From the NCBI GenBank assembly GCA_007134805.1, contig SLKB01000068.1:1-6675 (forward strand): a stretch of DNA of 6,675 nucleotides, read 5' to 3'. Positions 1-6,675 of the stretch are shown piece after piece. Source of the stretch: Paracoccaceae bacterium (GTDB lineage: Bacteria; Pseudomonadota; Alphaproteobacteria; Rhodobacterales; Rhodobacteraceae). A model generated the notes under the pieces. That model saw only the letters and a program-made list of their open reading frames with translations. It ran no database searches and had not been told where the DNA came from. Both the position numbers and the translations under genes were made by a program. Positions within the stretch are counted from its first letter, which is position 1; the number at the start of each line of letters is the position of its first letter.

Positions 1-500
1 AGCGTCATGTGGAGCGGCAGGGCGCCGACCAGTGTCGTGTAGAGGTAGACGCCGGCAAGGTTGCCAAAGGCAGCGGCGCGTGCGAGCGTCGGTCCGAGCG
101 CGCCGAGCGCCTGCGCCGCATCGCCGCCAAAAGCGTCGAAGACGAGAGCCGACGCGATGAAGACCGCACCGTTCAACGCTGCGAACAGCCCGATACGGGC
201 TGCGAAATCGAGGGCGAGCGCCGCTCCGGGACGGATCGATCCCGTCCGCACTCGGGCAAAAAGAATCAACGCCGCCCAGTTGACGACCACCACCACAGGC
301 AGCCCGTTCGTCAGGATCTGGCGCAGGAACGGACCAAGTGCCCCCTCCGTTCCGGCGAGATGCCCCGCAAAGCCCGGCGTGCGCGCGATGTAGATGCCAA
401 GCACCGGCAACAGGCCCGCAAGGCTGAGCAGCAACGTGTTGCGAAGAAATCGCCCAGCGGAAAGCTGCACCGAGAAATGGCGTTCGAACCATGCGAGCAC
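1..500 (-). CDS. Multi-spanning membrane protein of unknown function (partial, C-terminus beyond window)
   Basis: The frame is open from a GTG at 500 to the window edge, giving 166 residues without a stop. GTG is chosen because GGAGG lies 5 nt upstream and there is no in-frame ATG. The product is very hydrophobic. Likely membrane segments are at about residues 21-39, 66-82, 97-121 and 143-163, separated by short loops. The first segment follows a basic, amphipathic start (WFERHF, GRFLR), as expected for a polytopic inner-membrane protein. I do not recognise the family, and I see no metal-binding cluster or transporter signature in this part. The gene lies 76 nt downstream of the cytochrome c gene on the same strand, so co-transcription is plausible. 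A membrane partner for that cytochrome is one possibility, but this rests on position only. The total length cannot be judged. Confidence 0.75.
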   Translation of the reverse strand, partial: MLAWFERHFSVQLSAGRFLRNTLLLSLAGLLPVLGIYIARTPGFAGHLAGTEGALGPFLRQILTNGLPVVVVVNWAALILFARVRTGSIRPGAALALDFAARIGLFAALNGAVFIASALVFDAFGGDAAQALGALGPTLARAAAFGNLAGVYLYTTLVGALPLHMT

Positions 501-505
501 CCTAC

Positions 506-510
506 CCTCC
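506..510 (-). promoter_or_regulatory. Ribosome binding site deciding a GTG start
   Basis: GGAGG on the minus strand, 5 nt before the GTG at 500. It is the only strong Shine-Dalgarno site in the gap after the cytochrome gene, and it fixes the start of the membrane protein. Confidence 0.7.
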
Positions 511-576
511 TCTGCGTTGCCTGGACCGACCGAGTGGCCCTCTCCTCCGCTTCCCGGCCCCTGCCTAGGATAATAC

Positions 577-1017
577 TCAGCGAGTCCGCTCGGCATGTTC
601 CTGTGCCGTTCGCGCGGCCTGGTACTCCCGAACGCGCGGCGGCCACGTCGACTTGATGTAGGCCAGTATTGCCTCGATCTCAGCGTCGCCCAGAACGCCG
701 TCGAAAGGCGGCATGCCAGAGTCATAGCGTACCCCGAGGTCATCGAGCACCGCCTGCCCACCCATCTTCACATAGCCGAAAAGGAAAGCGTCGCCATGGT
801 GCCAAGTGTGGCCGGTTTCGTCATGGGGTGGGGCTGGCAACTGGCCATCCGGGCCCGGTGTTTGCCAGTCGGGTGCGCCTTCCAGGTTCACGCCGTGGCA
901 GGTGGCACAGAAGTCCAAATAGAGTTCCCGTCCGCCGGTGATGTTGTCGGCTTCAGCGGCTTGCAGCGCGAGGCAGGTCATCGCGAATAGCATGGGGAGT
1001 ATTGATCTTGCAGGCAT
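577..1017 (-). CDS. Periplasmic class I c-type cytochrome, single haem
   Basis: A 146-residue exported monohaem cytochrome. The start at 1017 puts a signal peptide at the N-terminus: basic MPAR, then a hydrophobic core (about residues 6-20), with cleavage likely near residue 23 (AEA/DN). The reading frame continues upstream, but that part is Cys/Arg-rich and not protein-like. The haem site is CATCH at 37-41 (Cys37 and Cys40 thioether links, His41 axial). Met102 in SGMPPF is the likely sixth ligand. The C-terminal helix IEAILAYIKSTWP (114-126) is typical of class I cytochromes c. A Trp/His-rich stretch, HDETGHTWHHGDAF at 65-78, is characteristic of a group of small cytochromes that I recall near copper or other metal-resistance genes. 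That association is from memory. It is followed on the same strand by a membrane protein gene. The role would be periplasmic electron transfer with an unknown partner. Confidence 0.88.
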   Translation of the reverse strand: MPARSILPMLFAMTCLALQAAEADNITGGRELYLDFCATCHGVNLEGAPDWQTPGPDGQLPAPPHDETGHTWHHGDAFLFGYVKMGGQAVLDDLGVRYDSGMPPFDGVLGDAEIEAILAYIKSTWPPRVREYQAARTAQEHAERTR

Positions 1018-1022
1018 GCGAC

Positions 1023-1051
1023 ATTGTCGCGCCTTCCGGCCACCCGTGCAA
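1023..1051 (-). promoter_or_regulatory. Candidate promoter of the cytochrome gene, possibly giving a leaderless mRNA
   Basis: On the minus strand, TTGCAC (1051-1046) and GACAAT (1028-1023) are separated by exactly 17 nt. The -10-like box ends 5 nt before the ATG at 1017, so transcription would begin at or next to the start codon. A GGAAGG lies inside the spacer, 14 nt before the ATG, which is too far for an ordinary ribosome site. The matches to consensus are partial, so this is a suggestion only. Confidence 0.3.
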
Positions 1052-1149
1052 GTCATACCGGCGCAACCGCACCATCTGCATCGCCACCGCTGCGCGCAAT
1101 GGCACGGATCCTGCCGCTGCAGTTTGGTTGGCGAGCGCCGGACCCATTG

Positions 1150-1178
1150 CATGCGGCGACCCTCGCGGTCGCCGCATG
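1150..1178 (-). terminator. Perfect 12-bp stem-loop, probable terminator after the cysteine-rich protein gene
   Basis: CATGCGGCGACC (1150-1161) and its exact reverse complement (1167-1178) flank a 5-nt loop. The stem is very GC-rich and begins 30 nt beyond the stop of the small secreted protein gene, in the gap before the cytochrome gene. Neither strand has a U-tract after it. It may therefore be a stability or end-processing hairpin, or an attenuator, rather than a classical intrinsic terminator. No other structure was seen in the 191-nt gap. Confidence 0.5.
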
Positions 1179-1208
1179 TTCTGATCATGATGCCGAGCGA
1201 GGCCTACC

Positions 1209-1559
1209 TCAGCAATTGTATTGGCACGGAGCATGCGCCTGCTGAACGAACTGGACGCAGACGCCGAGGTTGCGCTGGTTCAGCTGCGCGACCCAGTTGT
1301 TTACCGCTTGAACCTTCGCCGCTGTACAGGTGTTGTGGGCCTGACAAGCGGCGCTGGTCGTGACGTGGACAACAGCCGAGAAGCGTGTGCCGGCTGCCGG
1401 ACACGCGGCGGGGACGCCGGCTCCCTGGATGACGGCCTCACCGCGCACCCAGTAGTCCGCGGCATGGGCGGGGAAGGACAGGCAAAGGATCGCCCCGGCC
1501 AAGATCAGAAGACGCACCGGCGTCCCAGGATCACGCGCCGCCCAAGGGAGCGCGGCCAT
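1209..1559 (-). CDS. Small secreted protein with six conserved-looking cysteines, unknown function
   Basis: A 116-residue protein I do not recognise. The ATG at 1559 shares its A with the TAA of the gene before it (TAATG), and only a weak GGA lies upstream. Translation is therefore probably coupled to the large upstream gene. Residues 1-33 form a clear signal peptide: Arg16, a hydrophobic core LLILAGAILCLSF at 17-29, and AHA/AD cleavage after residue 33. The mature part is about 83 residues, with cysteines at 53, 72, 78, 101, 112 and 116. Six is an even number, which suits three disulphides in the periplasm or outside the cell. There is no lipobox or C-terminal anchor, and no enzymatic motif. 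The C-terminus itself is a cysteine. Its place at the end of a two-gene unit suggests that it works with the large upstream protein, but I cannot say how. Confidence 0.72.
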   Translation of the reverse strand: MAALPWAARDPGTPVRLLILAGAILCLSFPAHAADYWVRGEAVIQGAGVPAACPAAGTRFSAVVHVTTSAACQAHNTCTAAKVQAVNNWVAQLNQRNLGVCVQFVQQAHAPCQYNC

Positions 1560-2854
1560 TATTCCAATCCGGGCAGCGCAACGGTCACGCCGATGATGAA
1601 CGGGTAGGTCGCGGTCGACTTGCCGGTGAACGTGCCGTTGGAGGCCGTCTTGTCGACGGTGTTGCTGGCGTGACCGCCACTCCCGCCGAAGCTGAACGGC
1701 CCGATACGCACACCCGTTGCCGCCTCGAACTGCTGCTTGGCCTGGGTGTAGGTGTTCTGACTCATCGTAATCGTGAAGGACGGCTGATAGGCCACCACGA
1801 GCCCGGTGATCATGACCGGCAAGACGCCTCCCTCGCCGAAGACCGGAGAAGTGCCACCCTTTGCTGTCCACGGAGTGAAGAAGTTGCCCTGGCCCGCCAG
1901 CGTCTTCATGTAGGCACCATCATACCACTGCCCGGGGGTCACCTGCACCCAGGTGGCGGTCATGTCGATCTGTGCGCTCACAGACTTGTCCGAGTCGTCG
2001 ATGTCCAGCCGGCTCCAGCTGCCGCTGGCCTCGACGGACCAGAACCACTCGTCAACGCTGAAATGCGACGCGGCCCAACTCTTCGTCATGTTGTCGCTGG
2101 ACTGACTCTGGCTGACGCTGATCGATTTTTGATTTCCGCCGCCTTTTGTCAGCAGGGCGACCCAGTCCTGCCCCGACGTGCCGATGAGGTAGTTCGGGAC
2201 CGGGATAAGTGTCCCGTCACCCTGGTCCATGGTGGTGAAGCCGGCCTTCTGGGCGTTCTTGTCCGCCGGCATCGCCGAGGCAGCCAGTGCAGCCTTCAGT
2301 TCAGGGTCCATCTGGCCGGTAATGTTGGCCATGTTCTCCTGCATCTTGCCGATCTGAACGCTGTCGGCATGCAGGGTGCCGAGCCAACCCGAATCCTTCT
2401 GCCAAGTGGTGAAATCGGGCGCAGGGACACCAGGCGGCAGATTGGTGGTCGCCACGACCCAGGCACGATACATCGCCGTCTGGTCGTTCTGCCATTTGTT
2501 CTGTGCGGCAATCAGCTGGTTGTGGGCATCGTTCCAGGCCTGCTGTTGTTCCGGCGGGATGCTGGGATTGACGTGCTGCAGAACTTGCACGTAGCTCTCG
2601 TATAGGCCTGAAGCCCCCGGAGAGAAGTCACCGACAGGCGACCATTTCGGGATGCTGTTTGCCAATTGATAGGCGCGCGGAGCGATCTGGCCGGTGGAGG
2701 CTGTGTCCCACCACCAATCTATCGTCGGCGACACAAGCTGAAGGTTCTTGCCTGCGCCCAGGAGCTTTTTCTCGATCTCGGTATAGGTCTGGTCAAACAG
2801 AGACTGGTCGATGGGCGTATTGGCGGCGGTCGCTTCCATTTCGGTAATCGTCAC
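1559..2854 (-). CDS. Uncharacterised 431-residue protein, paralogue of the divergent neighbour
   Basis: I do not recognise this family. The start is set at a GTG (2854) with GGAGG 9 nt upstream. An ATG at 2917 would add 21 residues but has no ribosome site. There is no signal peptide or membrane segment, so the protein would be cytosolic unless exported by another route. Visible parts are an N-terminal region with DWWWD at 46-50, a Gln/Asn-rich, probably helical section at about 84-200, and a Trp-rich stretch DEWFWSVEASGSWSRLD at 268-284. After these come VTPGQWYDGAY (305-315), a hydrophobic strand-like block (344-364), GPFSFGGSGGH (385-395) and a C-terminus ending VTVALPGLE. The blocks at 41-96, 216-250, 290-365 and the C-terminus can be aligned by eye with the divergent neighbour. 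The stop overlaps the start of the small secreted protein gene. No catalytic motif was seen; a binding or structural role is possible but unproven. Confidence 0.8.
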   Translation of the reverse strand: MTITEMEATAANTPIDQSLFDQTYTEIEKKLLGAGKNLQLVSPTIDWWWDTASTGQIAPRAYQLANSIPKWSPVGDFSPGASGLYESYVQVLQHVNPSIPPEQQQAWNDAHNQLIAAQNKWQNDQTAMYRAWVVATTNLPPGVPAPDFTTWQKDSGWLGTLHADSVQIGKMQENMANITGQMDPELKAALAASAMPADKNAQKAGFTTMDQGDGTLIPVPNYLIGTSGQDWVALLTKGGGNQKSISVSQSQSSDNMTKSWAASHFSVDEWFWSVEASGSWSRLDIDDSDKSVSAQIDMTATWVQVTPGQWYDGAYMKTLAGQGNFFTPWTAKGGTSPVFGEGGVLPVMITGLVVAYQPSFTITMSQNTYTQAKQQFEAATGVRIGPFSFGGSGGHASNTVDKTASNGTFTGKSTATYPFIIGVTVALPGLE

Positions 2855-2863
2855 GGCCTGGTT

Positions 2864-2868
2864 CCTCC
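2864..2868 (-). promoter_or_regulatory. Strong ribosome binding site favouring the GTG start at 2854
   Basis: GGAGG on the minus strand, 9 nt before GTG 2854. The competing upstream ATG at 2917 has no purine-rich site before it. The shorter 431-residue product is therefore preferred. Confidence 0.65.
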
Positions 2869-2937
2869 CGTGTGAAATGTCGCGTGCAAGAGCCGCACCG
2901 ATCAGGCCCCGCAGCATGAAAGCTGCAGGCTAAGGGT

Positions 2938-4140
2938 ATGGAATTAAGGGAGATCAGCGGCGACTCGGCACGCACGACAACGTGGCATCATGCCACCAGA
3001 CTGTGTACCACACCCGAGCAGATCTGGACACTCAAAAATTGTGTCAGACTCGATTTGTCTCACTGTAGGCGTGCGTTCTGTGGCATAGCATTGGCCATGG
3101 TCGGAATGTTGGACTGCTTCGCGCAGGGCTTCGCCAAAAGCCTTGAAGGGCCCATCCAGTTGGTGGGGGGGGCGAGGAGCTATCATTGGGCGCCTCCCGT
3201 CGGACGCCGCGCATCAGCGCAGGCTCTCATGAAACCTGACTCCCTGCCGGTTTCCATGCAGGTCTGCCTGCCGGCCTCTCTTTGGGACTGGCCCGACGAC
3301 CCCTTGGGATCCGTGTCGGCCAAGCTTTACGAATTCGTCTCTTATGTGCCCGAGCACCCCGATAACTGGGGCGCTTACACAGCAACGACCGATCGGCTCA
3401 GCGACGCCTATTCGCTGTTTCTTTCGGCACTTCCCCAAAGCGTGGCAGTGCAGAACGCGCAGGCCGCACTTGCCTTGCCGGCAAACCAGGTCCAGGTTCA
3501 ATTTCCCAACGGCCCAAGGATGATGCCGGACTGGATCGTCACGGAAAGTCCCTCCGGGTTCGTGAACAATGTCGCCGGCAAACCTGACCTCGCCTCGACC
3601 ATCGTCATCGATCTGAGTGGCAGCGACGACAGTGCCGGGTCTGGGCAGGCGCTATTCTCGATTGCTCGGAGCAAAGCGACGAGCGTTCCGATCCATGTCG
3701 GAAAGGGAGGAGTGCAGCAGATAAAGCTGCATGCTGACGCTTGGGGCAACATCCCCGTTCGACCGGGCGCATGGTTCAATGGCGCGCTTGTGAGGCTTCT
3801 GGGAGGCGGACCCTACCAAACCGGGTTTTCGCGCGACAAATTCTTCGGCAACACCGGCATTCTTCGTGGGATGATCAGCGGGCTTCGGGTCGGGTTGAAC
3901 GTCTCGGTCGTGGCGACCATGAGCGAGCACGCGGCAAAAAAACTGAAGGATGTCGCGGCCACTGGTGCGATTTTCCGCATCGGCGGCCTTGGCTACGACG
4001 CAAGGGGGCTTTCGGCGACTGAAACGAACGGTATCTCCGAACTGCGTCTGCCAGCCTCCTCAGGCCTGCTTGAGAATGGAAAGCCGATCGGCGCAAACAC
4101 CCCGGTTCTGGTAGGTGTGGATGTCAGTGAGCTAGGCTGA
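2938..4140 (+). CDS. Uncharacterised protein, diverged paralogue of the gene on the opposite strand (start uncertain)
   Basis: The longest frame gives 400 residues and the end is firm. The start is not: the ATG at 2938 has AAGGG only 1 nt away. Residues 1-97 look weakly protein-like, with five cysteines in the first 60. They have no counterpart in the paralogue and cover a palindrome and a run of eight Gs. ATG at 3229 (303 residues) or 3097 could be the true start. Similarity to the minus-strand neighbour begins near residue 110: LWDWPDD (115-121) matches its DWWWD block. MMPDWIVTESPSGFV (195-209) matches its PNYLIGTSGQDWV, VRPGAWFNGA (274-283) its VTPGQWYDGA, and MISGL then ATMS (312-329) its MITGL then ITMS. 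Both proteins end in a Val-rich strand. The Trp-rich and Gln-rich parts of the larger protein are shortened or missing. There is no clear signal peptide or catalytic motif. Function unknown. Confidence 0.72.
   Translation: MELREISGDSARTTTWHHATRLCTTPEQIWTLKNCVRLDLSHCRRAFCGIALAMVGMLDCFAQGFAKSLEGPIQLVGGARSYHWAPPVGRRASAQALMKPDSLPVSMQVCLPASLWDWPDDPLGSVSAKLYEFVSYVPEHPDNWGAYTATTDRLSDAYSLFLSALPQSVAVQNAQAALALPANQVQVQFPNGPRMMPDWIVTESPSGFVNNVAGKPDLASTIVIDLSGSDDSAGSGQALFSIARSKATSVPIHVGKGGVQQIKLHADAWGNIPVRPGAWFNGALVRLLGGGPYQTGFSRDKFFGNTGILRGMISGLRVGLNVSVVATMSEHAAKKLKDVAATGAIFRIGGLGYDARGLSATETNGISELRLPASSGLLENGKPIGANTPVLVGVDVSELG
2982..2996. promoter_or_regulatory. Perfect 15-bp palindrome, candidate operator between divergent genes
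   Basis: GTGGCAT-C-ATGCCAC has 7-bp arms and a single central base. A further GTGGCAT half-site lies at 3080-3086. The position, 128 bp upstream of the preferred minus-strand start and ahead of the conserved part of the plus-strand gene, suits a shared operator. It would fall inside the plus-strand gene if that gene really began at 2938. No regulator gene for it is visible in the window. Confidence 0.35.
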
Positions 4141-4220
4141 GGCCCAAAGGTTCAGTCGGAATTGGGGGAAATGGCGATCATCGGGAGGCTCATATGAAGG
4201 GATCCTGCCGGCACGCCGTG

Positions 4221-4488
4221 CATGCCACTGGCATCTGCGCCAAGCTTGGTCGGTGCTGCGCCTGCCCACCCAATGCCGGGCCACGGCACCACCCCCCGAA
4301 AGCCTCTCGGTAATAGCCGCCATGAAATGGAAGAACCCAGCCTGCTCTATCCGGCCCTGACCATGATCGCCCTTGACGAGGGTGCCATAGGACGTCTGGC
4401 CGTGTGATGCCTGCTCATGCCAGAGCAACCTGCAAAAAAACATCTGTTCTCGCCGCAGCTTGTCTTGCGCGACGCAGTGGGGCCGGGC
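4221..4488 (+). pseudogene. Degenerate C-terminal remnant of a LacI-family transcriptional regulator
   Basis: Read across frames, this stretch spells the end of a LacI/GalR effector-binding domain. HATGICA is at 4221-4241, and SLVGAAPAHPMPGHG follows from 4243 in the next frame. PESLSVI starts at 4295 after a frame change at a run of six Cs. MEEPSLLY starts at 4327; 11 bases separate it from VI, where G-x-D-D would need 12. Next comes PALTMIALDEGAIGRLAV, a TGA at 4405-4407, then KKHLFSPQLVLRDAVG. The family pattern PALT-x(9)-G-R-L-A-x-x-x-L and L-V-x-R-x-S/A near the end is well kept. The DNA-binding domain and most of the effector domain are absent. The remnant is convergent with the fucose operon and ends 6 nt from its last gene, so it may once have been that operon's regulator. 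No intact gene lies between 4141 and 4494. The family call comes from recognising the pattern, not from a search. Confidence 0.65.
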
Positions 4489-4494
4489 AAAGTT

Positions 4495-6555
<2,061 letters not shown>

Positions 6556-6559
<4 letters not shown>

Positions 6560-6675
6560 GCCTCGGCACTCCGCACATGTTGAGTTTGCACGCCAAGCCC
6601 GGCAATTCCAAGTCGCATGACCTCGCCGCCTTTCAGGTAAACAGGGGGTTTCTGCCCCATCCCCACGCCGGGCGG
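6556..6675 (-). CDS. Fumarylacetoacetate hydrolase family protein, C-terminal end (probable 2,4-diketo-3-deoxy-L-fuconate hydrolase)
   Basis: Only the last 39 codons are inside the window; the rest lies beyond the right edge. The segment PPGVGMGQKPPVYLKGGE followed by MRLGIAGLG is the standard end of FAH-family C-C bond hydrolases and related lyases. In non-phosphorylating L-fucose pathways an enzyme of this family splits 2,4-diketo-3-deoxy-L-fuconate to pyruvate and L-lactate, and its neighbours here are two enzymes of that route. The substrate is inferred from this context, since the C-terminus alone does not define it. The stop TGA overlaps the GTG start of the dehydratase gene by four bases (GTGA), a sign of translational coupling. 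Confidence 0.78.

Noticed and set aside
9..656. A 215-codon open frame on the plus strand at the left edge
   Set aside because: The product is full of Arg, Glu and Asp without pattern, while the minus strand encodes a clear membrane protein and the end of a cytochrome.
1670..2605. A 311-codon open frame on the plus strand
   Set aside because: It is the antisense of the 431-residue gene, and its product is Arg/His/Leu-rich with no recognisable motif.
2855..2917. Upstream ATG at 2917 as the start of the 431-residue protein
   Set aside because: There is no ribosome site before it, whereas the GTG at 2854 has GGAGG at good spacing. The extra 21 residues are not a convincing signal peptide.
4222..4288. 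Short inverted repeats ATGCC/GGCAT and TGCCG/CGGCA after the plus-strand gene
   Set aside because: The stems are only 5 bp, have no U-tract and lie in GC-rich relic sequence where such repeats arise by chance.
4194..4313. A 39-codon Cys-rich open frame with GGAGG 5 nt upstream, preceded by an eight-codon frame overlapping its start
   Set aside because: It lies across the regulator remnant and mixes its frames. The peptide has no support beyond the ribosome-like site, so chance is the simpler explanation.
4412..4440. A 5-bp stem TGCTC/GAGCA next to a run of seven As, considered as a terminator
   Set aside because: For a minus-strand transcript the U-run would come before the stem, and for the plus strand there is no U-run, so the order is wrong for a terminator.
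4132..4443. A 103-codon open frame on the minus strand in the gap before the fucose operon
   Set aside because: Its product is not protein-like, and the plus strand of the same stretch gives the recognisable regulator remnant.

Overview
The window reads as a piece of a high-GC alphaproteobacterial replicon, most likely of Rhodobacterales type. This rests on GC-rich third codon positions, the frequent GTG starts and the style of the fucose genes. No rRNA or marker gene is present, so the assignment is an inference. There are no tRNA or rRNA genes, CRISPR arrays or intact insertion sequences.

Left part (1-1017, minus strand): a small exported c-type cytochrome (577-1017) is followed by a multi-spanning membrane protein that runs off the left edge (GTG start at 500). 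Their order and direction suggest one transcription unit, perhaps a membrane or periplasmic redox module.

Central part (1150-4140): an accessory module of unrecognised proteins. A 431-residue protein (1559-2854, minus) and a protein of up to 400 residues (2938-4140, plus) are divergently transcribed. They resemble each other in three or four blocks, so they look like diverged paralogues. The minus-strand paralogue overlaps by one base (TAATG) a gene for a small secreted six-cysteine protein (1209-1559). A perfect 12-bp hairpin follows that gene, and a perfect 15-bp palindrome lies between the divergent genes. This set is the best candidate here for an undescribed system.

Boundary (4141-4494): the plus strand carries the shattered C-terminal end of what looks like a LacI-family regulator, with several frame changes and an in-frame stop. 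Its DNA-binding end is absent, and the accessory module sits where it should be. This looks like an insertion or deletion scar.

Right part (4495-6675, minus strand): a tightly packed non-phosphorylating L-fucose catabolism operon. In transcription order it holds the end of a fumarylacetoacetate-hydrolase-family gene, L-fuconate dehydratase, and a short-chain dehydrogenase that best fits L-fucose dehydrogenase. Together they would oxidise L-fucose, dehydrate L-fuconate and cleave the later diketo acid. The lactonase, 2-keto-3-deoxy-L-fuconate dehydrogenase, transporter and operon promoter would lie beyond the right edge or elsewhere.
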